NCBI GenBank assembly: GCA_963277665.1
Contig: OY728157.1
Coordinates: 364,140,067 to 364,204,066 of the forward strand
Origin: Viscum album
Taxonomy: Eukaryota; Streptophyta; Magnoliopsida; Santalales; Viscaceae
DNA: 64,000 nucleotides
Direction of reading: 5' to 3'
The notes below the pieces were generated by a model, which ran no database searches, was not told where the DNA came from, and saw only the letters and a program-made list of their open reading frames with translations. Positions 22,619-33,990 of the stretch are shown here, one piece after another. Each line of letters begins with the position of its first letter. Positions within the stretch are counted from its first letter, which is position 1. A program made the translations under genes and the position numbers.

Positions 22619-23791
22619 CACCAGTACAAAAAATAAGGTATTTATATCATTTTATTTTTTTAACAAATATTTTTGAAGCATTATCATTAAAAGAGACATA
22701 GTTAATATAATTTTAACATCATTTATTAAAACAAATGATAAAAAATATCTAAAATGTTAGTTATTATTGAAATGTAATATTTTTTATAATATATCATTAT
22801 TTGAAAAATCAATGTAAAAATGACCATTAATTCTGGTTAACGAATTTAAAAAATATATTTTTACTGAAATTTTTGATAGAATATAGAACTCTACACATTT
22901 GTTTCATATAATCAACAACAATAAAAATTATGACCCAAAAGCAAATATCAATTGCAATTTTGAATCACAGTTTTATATGATAAAATAATTAGTTTCAATT
23001 AGATAATTAATTCAATAATGATAATTCTAAGAAATCATGATAATAATCAATATATATTATAAAAAATAAAGGAAAACAAAAATCAAATGAAACAAAAGAT
23101 ATTTTATTGGATTTTACCATTGTTGAAGGATGATTAATGACCATTAATCCCCTTATTGAAAAATCCACTCTGTCCATCATTGCTTTCAATGTAGGTAAAT
23201 ATCCATGATGAATATTCTATCATGATTTAGAATCTATGAATGAACTATGTAAGGAGAAATAAAAATTTTGGAGATAAATCACATAGGGTGATGTAATTGA
23301 ATACAAAGGGATAAATGAATGTTTTGAAGGGAAATGAAAAAAATAATGCATGAATTGAGATATTTTTAAGTTATAATAAATAATCGTATGGGAAAAATGT
23401 GAAAAAATAAAAAATCTTTGTGTAACATGATAGATTTGTTAGTGAGAAATGAAAATAACATGGGCATGATTTAAAAAAAAATTCTATGTTTGGGTTATAT
23501 TTTTAGAATTGGATATTTTAATAACATACACAAATATAAAAATTGATAATATTTTTTTTGTCATTTATTTCAATAACAAACATTAAAAATACTAATGTTG
23601 TGAGTTTTTATTTCAGTTTTGAAATAATCAAAGTTAAAATTATTTTTTATTTTGGTTATTTAACAATTGATGTAAAAAATGACAACATAATAGGTCTTTA
23701 CATCATTTATTTAGTAACCAACATGAAAAAACAAAGGTTATTTCATAATTGATGTTAAAACATTGACTTTAGAAGCACTCTTTTATTAGTG
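22619..23791. mobile_element. Probable non-autonomous CACTA-like element, 1173 bp
   Basis: The left end reads CACCAGTACAAAAAA and the right end, read on the minus strand, CACTAATAAAAGAGTG. Both are close to CACTA termini. Near both ends there are inverted copies of a TTTAACATCA.TTAT / ATAAATGATGT motif (for example near 22710-22735 and 23695-23760), like the sub-terminal repeats of this superfamily. The 3-bp flanks are CGG (22616-22618) and GGG (23792-23794), a near match for the 3-bp target duplication expected. There is no transposase; the open frame at 23543-23752 has no family resemblance. Confidence 0.45.
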
Positions 23792-23794
23792 GGG

Positions 23795-24201
23795 TGTGTC
23801 TATTTCAAATAAATTGTTGTTTGTAGTTTTTTTCTTGAACTTGTAATATGGAATTCCCTATCCAAAAAATGGGGGTTATAAAATTAAGAAAAATTATTTA
23901 AAAAATGTATAATAACATTTTATGTCATATGAACGTGTAAAATCCATAATAATAGATGTAAGAATTTGATTTCATTCGAACTAACCTTGGTTTGGTAGTG
24001 AATCTAAGTGCGACACTTAAAGCTTGACTCCAGTAGGTCATATGTTGACAACCAAAATTGATGGTATATAAAAATAAATATCGGATGCATTACTTTATTT
24101 ATTACTTGTAATGAAAATAAAATAGCTATTAATATCCCAATACCATCGGAAAAATAATCTAAATATCTCATAAATATTGTAAAATGAATTTAATGGCATA
24201 A
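23795..24201. other. Unclassified spacer
   Basis: No gene or repeat end recognised. Confidence 0.35.
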
Positions 24202-24559
24202 TGTTGGGACCAACGAGTTAAGATAAGAGTCCTGAGGTACCTTGAGGGGGGGGGGGGTGGATCAAGGAGTTTCCTAAATAATTTTTTTATCACTTATCCC
24301 TCACTCATATTTAGGTATTGTTTCTTTGTTAGAAAGAACATCATTTAATTTATCTTTCCATTGTTTTTATCACACAGAATGTCAAAAAAAAAAGAATTAA
24401 AATCTCATAAGAACACATGGATTTTCTTTGGTTCACCAGTAGTTGTCTATGTCCAAGAATCATACACATGGTGATGTTATAGCTTACCAAAATATACTAA
24501 TGTTCACTTTATGTTGGTTGTAATGGTTAGTTTGTGGTCACTCCACACCAAGGTTCACT
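24202..24559 (+). repeat. Probable truncated Sirevirus-like copia LTR with G12 run
   Basis: Begins TGTTGGGACCAACG. It holds a run of twelve G (24246-24257) followed by TGGATCAAGGAG, and later TTTGGTTCACCAGTAG..GTCTATGTCCA. From memory, LTRs of the SIRE/Maximus group carry a GGGGGGGTGAAT-like stretch near the start and a TGGTTCGG...CCTACGTCCAC stretch further in. Both words and their order fit. It stops where the gypsy-3 LTR begins at 24560, so it is cut or interrupted. Confidence 0.4.
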
Positions 24560-27461
24560 TGTAATGACCCGAATTTATCATTGGATATTTTCAAAATATT
24601 TATAATTATTTTATTAAGTGGTTCTATGTTTATTAGATAAGGGAAGAATTATAATTTTTTAGTTCTAAAATTGTAATTTTGAACTCATTATTAGATTCGA
24701 TATGTGGTGTTTACCCTTAAGTAGTGATTAGGTAATTACTCAGGGTGAGTTGGTTTTACCGAAGATGTTATGTGTCTATGAAATATTCTTATTTATTTAA
24801 TTTAGATGTTCATTTTGAATAAATTATTTTTAGTAAATAACTAATGTTTCCTTGATATATTTTGGTGGTGATGAAATGGATATATTATAGGAATTAATGG
24901 GGATTTGAATTTTGAAGCTTTAATGTGAGGTTTCGTTTGGAATTTATGTGATATAAGTTGGAGGAATTGAATTGTCGAAAGATTTATAGGAAACCATTAA
25001 AATTTCCTTGGTAATCCTCTAATCTTATTTATTATCTCAAAATATAGAAACTCTTGGTGTGGTGTGTGGTGGTGAATCAATATAAAGGGAAATGAAGAAT
25101 GAAATTAGACGAGAAGACAATGGTCATCATTAGGGGATTGAGTTATATCGTTCATGGTGAAATCAAGGAAGTTAACTCTAAACTTCCACTTACTTATTAT
25201 ATTCTCTATGGAATTAAAATTATTTTATTATTATGGATGATAGAATAAACATTATAATAAAGATAAATCATAATCAATAAAGACAAAGGTTTCTATATTT
25301 GAATTATTAAAATTCATGCTTATGAAGTTTTTAAGAATAAAAATGATGGAATATGGGATATCAATTAATTATTGATAAATTTTATGTTTATAAATGTTTT
25401 ATATATGATTATAAAAACTAGATATATGATTTCCTTATTCAATGATGTTTTAATATTTTCATGATAATCAACTGATATGTTTTTTTATGATAGAGATTAT
25501 TGTTGATGTTAAAATTTCATGATTATGTGATTTATATTAAAGTATTTGATTTAAAATTTAGAACATGAATTAGTGAAAACTTGTGGAAAACTATTTTAAG
25601 GTGAGCATATGGGAATTATTAATTTTCACATGACCCATTTCAATTCACTAAAGAAGGCCATTCCATTTACTGAAATAGGCTGTTGAAGTGATAGTGAGAT
25701 CTAGGAGGGTGAAGTAAAAAAGTGTTACATGGGTCCTTCCACTTTATCCAGATGTTTCTCCATATTTTTGAAATGTAATACTTTAGGTAATATGTTATAC
25801 AGGGGTGGTGTATAATTTTACAACATTTTACTACCTTAATATAGGGGATGTTCTAAATTAGACATAATTTGTGAAACTTTCTATCTTACATTATTTGTAA
25901 CTCAGACAATGTGTGATACTTATAGAATATATTAACATGTTTGAAAATGTGGTTGTGATGATAATCTCCAATTCTAGGTAGATACTAGTACATAGTCACC
26001 AACAGTTCTTAAAGGTTGAATTCCAAACAGATGAGGAAGAAACAATGACACATGGTATGAATCCCACTGACACATGTTGTCTTAGTAGAGTTACATGACC
26101 TTGATCTCCTAGGGTAGATGCCAAACCAACCCCCAAGTTCCATATGTCATGTCACCTAAAGGAAACATTTTCTTAGATAAAGTAGATATCATATAATTAT
26201 CAACTTCAAATGTATTTTCCATTGTCTCACCCAAGTGCTAGGATCGAATAAGAAAATAGTCTTTTTTTGTGTTTCAATGTATAACATAATAGAGTTATTT
26301 TATTCACTATTGAAGGACATTTATGTGGTGATTTGGGTAGTTTAAGTATCTTATCCTTTTAAAGGAGATGAATGTGTTCAGTCAAGGAATTTAGAGAATA
26401 CATATGGATAAAAATCCCCTGAAGATGTACTTACTTTAGCGAGTAGGTCCCCCACATGCATTATGGGGTTTAGTACTTCCATGTGTGTCATATAATGGGT
26501 CTCTCCTATCATAGTTAAAGATTAGGTACTCCCTCATGTGTTGGGTTGTAGGTCCTCTATCCATAAATTTGGTACTCCCTCAGTTGATATAAATTTATCT
26601 TGATGAGGTGTGGGTCCTTCAAAGAGGGCCTCACTACTTTGATTGATATAACTTTCCCTTATCAAGATATGGGTTCGTTACAATGGATTCAGAGAAATGG
26701 TATGAGAGTTATAGATTTTGATTAGTTTATATTCTATGAGTCTCACAATATTCTAGGTATTTTGAGATTCTTATATCATAATATATTTTTGGAGTTAATT
26801 AGTTACATTGGGACTTCACTTATTCATTCACTACATCAATACTTAAATAATAGATGGGTACTGTATGTAATTTTTTCTCTATATTTAGTTTTATTTGACT
26901 TATTATTTCATTTATCCCTTCCTTTTAGAGTTCCCCACTGTGAATGTTTGTACTCATCTCTGTATGGGTGTTTTTCCTATACGTGTTGTGATTTATATTG
27001 ATGAAAAATAGTTTGGTGGTGATTATAGAGGATATATAGTTAGTGAAGTTGGATATTAGTGGTGCTTAGTGTTGATAGCCAATGATGGTGTTAATTTTTG
27101 TAACTGACGTGACATGGATTTTGCACTTTCTAGTTATTCTATGTCTATATTTACTTCGTGACATTGAGATTTTGGGTTTACCTTCATTTCTTAAGTTTTC
27201 ATTGGTTATACTATTATGGGTATTGGTGTTTATTGCATGCATGTTATTTTATTGTTTAATATCATATCCATATTTCATTATTTATGTTATTTTTAGATAC
27301 ATGTGTTTATATGAATTTTTATTAGGCTAAGGCCTCCCATGTGAGTGATATACCTTTTTGGTCATAGTCACTAGCCTATAGAATATTATAATAAGAATAG
27401 GGTGGCACACGCAGCTAAACTGTATAACCAAATGGGTTCCCATTTTATTTAGTCATGCTAG
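24560..27461 (+). repeat. gypsy-3 5' LTR, about 2.9 kb
   Basis: Starts TGTAATGACCCGAA, a common start for plant gypsy LTRs, and ends just before the PBS. The part from 26430 to 26680 holds repeated short phrases built on TGGGTCC/AGGTCC..., TTTGGTACTCCCTCA and ATGGGTTCG. Open frames at 26762-27001 and 27082-27330 lie inside the LTR and resemble no protein family. The end is placed within a few bases. Confidence 0.6.
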
Positions 27462-27463
27462 AG

Positions 27464-27478
27464 TGGTATCAGAGTGGG
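27464..27478 (+). other. Primer-binding site, initiator tRNA-Met, gypsy-3
   Basis: TGGTATCAGAGTGGG matches the first eleven bases of the expected initiator tRNA-Met complement. It fixes the LTR end and the plus orientation of the element. Confidence 0.85.
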
Positions 27479-28810
27479 TTGTGTCCTTGGGATAGAGTAT
27501 GGACTTAGGATTCATGTGAGGTTTGGTTTGGTAAAATTATGAGAAAAGGTATCAGGGGTTCTTGAGTTCAGTTTTCAAAATAGGAAACCCAGTGCAGGTT
27601 TGGGTAGTTGATTTATCCATTATCCATTACTTTGATGGTTTATTAATTGTCTTAGAACACTAAATAATTATATGGAGGGTATGAATAGGATGATACATGC
27701 ATTATATATTTCTTGGCTTTGAATTTACATGTCCTTATCATGTCAGTTTACCCAAATATACTTTAGTGACCATAGGTTAATATTATTATATACATGATAA
27801 AACCCCACAGATAGCTGTATAGGATTCATTGGCAGGGTCATGATGATCCCATTCTAGTGTTGGAGCCTCTAGTTGCTGATTAGATAAGCGAAGAGGTGTC
27901 GATTTAAACATGATTGGGAGGTATCTCCTCCACATGAACAATGGGTATATCCACCACCATTTGTGAAGATATTAGACCCACCACCCATGGAGCACATGGT
28001 AGTCCCCACTGAGTAAGATGAGACTGACTATAGTTTAAGTGTGCGATATGAGTTTTAGAATTAGAGGACTCCTAGGATTCACGATGAGCTTGAACCTTAT
28101 ATGGAAAAGGATTGGATTGATTTTGTGATAATGTATTCCATTTGGTTCAGATAGTCACAGACTAAATGGTGATAATTACATCAAGTCTGATTCATGATTC
28201 AATGAGCCATTGGTGGATGTTTACTTCTTAGAATCACGATTAGGACACCTTATTGTGTTTAGAGTTTCAGTGTCTTTTCAAAGAGGGGTACTGTCCAGTG
28301 AAACTAAGGATGGTCTAAACACATGATCTTTTAGACCTTTAATAGGGAAGTATGGATAAAAATAAGGATGCATAAAGGTTTAAAAACTTTATTATGTACT
28401 CCAAAGACTTAGTGTGATATGGATTTATATGGGCTTAGAAGTTAGAATATAGCCTCTATAGAGAGATTAGAGTTGGGGTTATGCCTTTATAAATCCCCAC
28501 CTATATTGGAGTTCTTGAGGGATCCCTTGTGGTTGCTAGTATTCTGAGAGAGTCTTAGTTAGTGATGAAGTTATTATTGATTTTCTTAGGCAGATTCTTC
28601 AAAAATAGTTGATCGATGATATGAATTATGATCCCATTAACAAAGGATAGTGAATTTTAAATCCCATTCCAATGGATCAATGACTAGAGATTCATACAGA
28701 GGACCAAACCAACTAGGATACAAACTTTAATATGCTTGAGAATCCTGAGGATATTTTTCTAAATACTATATAAATAAAAATAAAATAGAGGGTAACTAGG
28801 GTAGCATAGT
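27479..28810 (+). pseudogene. gypsy-3 leader and possible gag remnant
   Basis: No frame stays open. Position alone, after the PBS, predicts leader and gag. I could not match a gag motif with confidence, so the stretch is named from context. Confidence 0.35.
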
Positions 28811-28815
28811 GGATG
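28811..28815. repeat. Target-site duplication GGATG, left
   Basis: Exact match with 38429-38433. Confidence 0.88.
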
Positions 28816-30789
28816 TGTAGGTTCCGGGCGCAGTGGAAGCGTGTTGGTGGTGCTTCCCAACTTTGGTTTTAGCATTAAACAACGTTCAAACTGAGATCCG
28901 TCACGATATAAAACACCAGATCTTCAGAATAGAACGAAGAATGAAAAATAAAAGAGGGATTCCTGGAACCATAGAGATAGGATCATCATATGTTGGTTAT
29001 AATTAATTTAATTAATTCAAAAGAATTACCTTGGTGGGATTCTTTCTTCGTTGATGTCTCCGATCACGATCTTGTGATCCGTTGTTGTATCGTAGAATCC
29101 AAGTGGAGGATTCATCTAGAGGTGATCCACACGTGTTCCATGTATCTCTGGACATCACCGAAGGCATCTCCAGGTGCTAGCGTGGAAGAACCTTCACCTG
29201 CGATGTCCGCCTTCGATCACCTTGATCCAATAAAGGAGGATCTCTCTCTGTCTTGAGAGCGTTCTTTGAGGAAGTAGTTCTTTCAGCCTTGAAAGAATTA
29301 TCCAAAATTGTTGTGCACATTGATTCTCTGTTGGAAAAGTGTTGGGGTTGTGAGGATATTTATAATCGGGTTTGAGTTTATAGAGTTATGACAAAAATAA
29401 AGGCGTTACACGTTTTATTTATTTCATTAACTCTTATTGAAAACCCCATGTAGAATTATTAATTCATTGACATGCGCCCACACTGATTATAATAAATATC
29501 ATTTAATAAAACAATATTATATCTTCAAAATCCCAACTAGAAAAACGACACAGTGTGTAATCATTAATACACGACGTGTACTCGTTTTCCATAAAACTAC
29601 ACATCGTTTATATTTAATATACGCGGCGTGTACTTTTATTTTCCATTTTTCTTTATTTCCTCCATCACATTTATTAGAACTTGAGTAATGGCTATTTATT
29701 TCTTAAATAAATGTAACTTCATTACTCACTAATAAATATATTATTTCGCCCACAATATATTCTCTAGAATAACTAGTTTCGAAATAAATGCGATCATACA
29801 TCCTTAAATAATTATTAAACCACAATCGGAAGTAATATTTATTCAACTTGTTAAATTAATATTTAACTGAGATACATGGACACACTTAGTGTGTGACCCT
29901 CTAGGCCTCTTTCTCAGTGGAATTAGGTGGAGCCTGCCTAAAGTCCAAGGTTAGCATCTGGAAACTTGCCAAGGCACCCATAGAGAAATAAGTTAACGCC
30001 ACAATGACATGTCACCTCATACGAACGCTTGTTGTGTAATATAATCCCTTTGTCTCGATATCTCTAATCAAGCGGGTTGCATGCTAGTTCCATCAACCCA
30101 TGTTCTCAATTATTATTTCTTTGACTTTCCGGAATTGAACTCGCCCATACCTTACCATGGCCATGGATTTATTTAGGATATATCAATTCCATCAAAGGGC
30201 CTGAGATATCTACTTCCGTTATGGAACAGAAGGGAAAAATCATTTCTCACATTATCTATTAATGCGGTATTACTCGTGACGCACCTAACGTATCCTACCT
30301 CACTACAAACAGTGTGTCGTCATAGTTTTTGTCAATACATCTAAGTGCATGAGTTTTAATATCCATTAATAATTATCTTAAATTCTAAGGATCAATACAC
30401 ACGTCCGCAGATAGGAACATCCAATGACACTATGAAATGTGGATTTCCTACTGGTGGGTCTCGTTCTCATAATATCCTCCTGGATATTACTAAGGGCGCA
30501 CACCATGAGAAGGTGCCTCAAAGTTTTATGATTCCTCAACCCTAATGGCCTATTTTATTTTTGTCCCTCAAATAACATCATCTGGCCATAGAACATATAT
30601 TCAAGAACAGTGTTATGGCACTTCTGGGTTCTCATCATAGTAGGGATCCGCTATGACCCTTTAATGCAATAGCTATCCTTCGGACATTATCACATGCATT
30701 GTCACGTAGAAGAACAATCAAGATGTGATAAGGTATTTATAAATGAATAAAGTACAAAGTAGTTGGTTCTAGGCCACCAACTCCAACAG
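28816..30789 (-). repeat. copia-2 LTR (left; 3' LTR)
   Basis: TGTAGGTTCCGGG to CCAACTCCAACA on the plus strand; in element orientation it starts TGTTGGAGTTGG and ends GGAACCTACA. A set of TACACGACGTGTA-type palindromes lies at 29547-29632. Confidence 0.92.
29547..29632. repeat. Palindrome cluster in copia-2 3' LTR
   Basis: Units occur at 29548-29560 (ACACAGTGTGTAA), 29568-29580 (perfect TACACGACGTGTA), 29598-29610 (TACACATCGTTTA) and 29620-29632 (TACGCGGCGTGTA). These are the same 13-bp palindrome as in the leader. The positions are kept in the other LTR (37187-37271). Confidence 0.8.
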
Positions 30790-30800
30790 ACTCCCACTTG
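30790..30800 (-). other. Polypurine tract of copia-2
   Basis: The plus strand GACTCCCACTT reads AAGTGGGAGTC on the element strand, immediately before the 3' LTR. Confidence 0.82.
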
Positions 30801-30849
30801 GACTAGAGAAAACTACTAACAACTTTTAACCCGCTAGCTCTCACATGAT

Positions 30850-31480
30850 ATTCATGCTTCTCCTAAGATAGGCCTTTAGTCATGGGTTCTACCACATTCT
30901 CTTTTGTGGACACTCTGCTCACTACAACTTCAACCCTCTAATAGAAATCCCTCAAGAGGTGATACTTTCGGAGTATTTTCTTTGTTTGTTGATATTACCT
31001 TGGTTCTTTTACAAGATCCATCGTTGCAGTATTATCACAATACAATGTGATAGGGTCTTTACTTCTAGGCACCACATAAAGCTCCTTGACAAAGTTCCTA
31101 ATCCATACAACTTCCTTGGCTACATCAGAAGCCGCTATATATTCAGACTTCGCTGTAGAATCGGCAAAAACTGGATGCTTTGAACTCTTCTAGCTCACAA
31201 CTCCTACATTGAGATAGAAAACATATCCAGATTGCGACTTCAGATCATTCTGATCTGTCTGAAAACCAGCATCAAAATATCCTATGATGAAAAGTTCCTC
31301 GTCTCCTCCATACACCAGGAACATATCCTTAGTTCTTCTCAGATACTTAAGGATAGTCTTAACAGTAGTCCAATGCTTTTCTCCTAGATCTGCTTGATAT
31401 CTTCCTACCATGATTAGTGCATTGGAAACATCAAGCCTGGTACATAACATGGAATACATGAAGGATCCTATAACCGAAGC
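30850..31480 (-). pseudogene. copia-2 RNase H domain remnant
   Basis: An 89-residue open stretch (31190-31459) reads YSMLCTRLDVSNALIMVGRY, then ILKYLRRTKDMFLVYGG, GYFDAGFQTDQNDLKSQSGY and VFYLNVG. This is the RT/RNase H junction and the first RNase H strands of copia elements. The family's catalytic TDAD/TDAS position reads FDAG. The C-terminal part runs to about 30850 with stops. Confidence 0.82.
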
Positions 31481-32260
31481 TTATAGGATCTCACTCATTC
31501 TATCTTTCTCCTGTTGTGTCTGTGGACACATTTTCTTAGAAAGATGTAGGCCATGTGACACTGGAACTAATCCCCTCTTGGATTGTTCCATACTAAATCT
31601 CTTTAGTATCTGGTCAATGTTTGTACTCGGACTTAGTCCAAGCAGCCTCTTGTATCTATCACAAATGATCTTGATCCCTAGAATGTAGGCTACTTCACCC
31701 AAGTCCTTCATGGAGAAACACTTGTTCAGTAATTCCTTAATTTACTATAAGGCTGGTATATCATTTCCAATAAGCAATATGTCGTCAACATATACTACTA
31801 GGATAACGATTTCATTCCCATTAAACCGCTCATAAACACATGGCTCACATTCATTCTTAATGAAACCAAATTCCTTTATGGCTTCATCAAATTGAATGTT
31901 TCATGACCTGGATGCTTGCTTTAATCCATAAATGGATTTATGCAACTTGCAAACCCATTTGGCTTCACCTGGTGTCCCAACCCTTCTGGTTGTGTCATAT
32001 AGACATCTTCCTGAAGGTTCCCGTTAAGGAATGCTGTTTTGATATCCATTCGCCAAATATCGTAGTCATGGTAAGTTGTGATGGAAAGTATGATTCTTAT
32101 GGATTTAAACATGGAAACTGGCGAGAAGGTTTCATCATAATCAATTCCTTGACTCTGTCTGAATCCTTTAGCCACTAGCCTTACTTTATAGGTGCTAACT
32201 TGACCTTCCATGTCCAGTTTTCTCTTGAATACCCATTTTCATCCAACAAGCTTTACATCA
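31480..32260 (-). pseudogene. copia-2 reverse transcriptase, catalytic YVDD intact but frame broken
   Basis: In order on the minus strand: VRLVAKGFRQSQGIDYDETF with SPV (about 32110-32190), DIKTAFLNGNLQEDVYMTQP (about 31980-32050), a YGLK-type block after a frame change, YVDD at 31791-31802 with ILLIG, then MKDLGEVAYILGIKIICDRY (31650-31711) and LSPSTNIDQILKRFSMEQSK. All RVT_2 landmarks are present and both catalytic aspartates of the box are kept. Two stops lie just after the ILLIG block, at about 31740-31750, and other frame changes separate the pieces. Confidence 0.9.
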
Positions 32261-32499
32261 ACTGGATCATCGACTAGAACACAGACTTGGTTCTGATACA
32301 TGGAATCCATCTCAAAATTTATATCTTCTAGCCATCTTGCAGCTTTTGAGATTTCTACTAATTCCTTGTAGGAGAGAGGTTCATCATTGTCCAACAATAA
32401 TAATTCACCATACTCGGTGATTAGGAAACCAAATCTCTCTGGCTCCCTTACCTCTCTTGAGCTCTTATGCAATACTTTTGTTTCTGGAACCTCTTCCAT
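32239..32499 (-). pseudogene. copia-2 integrase-RT linker
   Basis: An 86-residue open stretch with EEVPETKVLHKSSREVREPE, then RFGFLITE, DNDEPLSYKELVEISKAARW, FEMDSMYQNQVCVLVDDP and VDVKLVG. It matches the usual segment before the copia RT (family: acidic linker, R.S.R.R.PERYGFL, EP.(T/S)Y.EA, WL.AM..EM.SM..NQVW.LVDLP). The tract acts as a spacer in the polyprotein. Confidence 0.85.
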
Positions 32500-32839
32500 G
32501 GGGACCTGTGGAACTTGTTCCTATACCAACTCCTGTGTATCTTGGGCATAAACTTTGTCAAAGTCAATCTTTCTCCCACTATCCTTCTTGAGGAAGTTCT
32601 TCCTCTCAAGAAAGACGGCTTGTCTGGCGATTGCCACTTTCTTTTCTGAAGGGTTATATAGTTAATATCCTTTCATTTCCTTGGGATATCTTATAAAGAT
32701 ACACCTCGTGCCCCGGGGTGCTAGTTTGTTTCCTGAGAAGTCCTTAACAAACGCCCCGCATACCCATACACGTGTGTGCGACATAGTGGGTTTCCTTCCA
32801 TTCCATAACTCAGATGGAATTCCATTTTCCGCCTTATTT

Positions 32840-33410
32840 GGTATTCAGTTTAATGTGTATGCTGCAGTTTGTAATGCATATCCCCAAAAGGATAATGGAA
32901 TATCGACATGACTCATCATTGACCTCACCATGTCCAACAAGGTGCGTTTTCTCCTTTCACTAACACCATCCCACTGTGGTGTATAAGGAGGAGTGAGCCG
33001 AGATAGAATCCCAGACTCCCGCAGAAGATCGATGAACTCTTGGTTCATATATTCTCCACCTCGATCCAATCAAAGTTTCTTTATCTTCTTACCAAGCTGA
33101 TTCTCCACTTCATTCTTGAATTACTTGAATTTCTATAAGGATTCTGACTTATACCTCATTAAGTAGACATATCCATATCTACTCAAATAATCAGTAAAAG
33201 TAATGAAGAGAGAATATCCACCTCTAGCTTCTACTGGAAATGGTCCACATACACCCGTGTGCACCAATCCTTGAAGATCTATGGACCTTTCACCTTGTCC
33301 ACCAAAGGGAGGCTTGGTCATTTTTCCTTGTAAACAAGCATGACATCTATCAAGTGGTTTTAGCTCAGTAGAGTCCAAATAACCATCTTGGGAGAGCTTT
33401 ATCAAGCGCT
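32840..33410 (-). pseudogene. copia-2 integrase with pre-integrase finger
   Basis: The upstream piece (33133-33405) reads LDRCHACLQGKMTKPPF, the H-C-C part of the pre-integrase zinc finger, then HTGVCGPFPVEARGGYSLFI and FTDYLSRYGYVYLM, which contains the first core aspartate (FTDD in the family, here FTDY). The next piece (32845-33069) reads DRGGEYMNQEFIDLLRESGI, with the second core aspartate at its start, then LTPPYTPQWDGVSERRKRTL, where the third catalytic residue (E in VSERRKRTL) is present. A stop separates the two pieces. Family pattern: D-x(n)-D-x35-E, rve. It inserted cDNA into host DNA. Confidence 0.88.
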
Positions 33411-33439
33411 TCTCATTTACATGACCGATACGGTGATGC

Positions 33440-33990
33440 CACTACTGGGTGATGTATGAGTCATGTGAGTTTGTTTCGTTATCGATTTCCAGCACTTGGT
33501 TTTCATAATTTAATACATACAAAACATTATTTAAATGTACCATACCATAACATATATTGTTATTATAAAATATAAAACCCTTATTTCCAAACTTGAAAAT
33601 AAATCCATCTATATCCAAAAAAGATAGAAAAAATTTGTTCTTGGTAACACTAGGAACATAATAATAGTTATGTAAAACCAAAATCATCCCAGTCGGCAAT
33701 GAAAGGTGGTAGTCTCCAATAGCCACTGCAGCCAGCCTTGCACCATTGGCAGCTCAAAGATCCACCTCTCCTCTGGAAATCTTTTTGAATATACTTGGTT
33801 CCTACCTTTGAATACAGATGTGAGCCCCAAAACCTATATCTAATACCCAATTTTTAGAAATAGAACTATTACACTCGATAACGAATGAACCTTTAGCATC
33901 CCGATGCTTATGGGTGTAGTTCTTCTTCCAGTGGCCTTGCTTGCCACATGAAAAACACACCGCCTCCCGTTCCTTGCCATGCATTTGGAT
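33440..33990 (-). pseudogene. copia-2 protease and pre-integrase linker remnant
   Basis: Around 33802-33870 the minus strand reads NWVLDIGFGAHIC, the aspartic-protease site of copia elements (family: WxLDSGAS.HIC), with the active aspartate present but the following serine/threonine changed to Ile. Pieces downstream read AIGDYHLSLPTGMILVLHNY, YYVPSVTKNKFFLSFLDIDG and IFKFGNKGFIFY, the usual sequence between protease and the integrase finger (family: G..L.L.NVLYVP....NLIS...L...G). It cut the polyprotein. Frame changes occur between the pieces. Confidence 0.82.

Larger units (their letters stand above)
24560..28810 (+). mobile_element. gypsy-3: 5' part of a Ty3/gypsy-type element, interrupted by copia-2
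   Basis: An LTR starts TGTAATGACCC at 24560 and is followed at 27464 by a PBS for initiator tRNA-Met, so it is a 5' LTR in plus orientation. The interior (27479-28810, continuing at 38434) is decayed leader and gag-like sequence, split at 28811 by copia-2. No pol and no 3' LTR follow: the sequence ends at 38799 where the LARD-like LTR begins. The assignment to gypsy rests on the LTR start, the PBS type and the LTR length, not on a recognised enzyme. Confidence 0.55.

Noticed and set aside
26762..27330. Two plus-strand open frames rich in Leu, Phe and Tyr that could be membrane peptides
   Set aside because: They are inside the gypsy-3 5' LTR, with no homology, and the composition is that of T-rich DNA.
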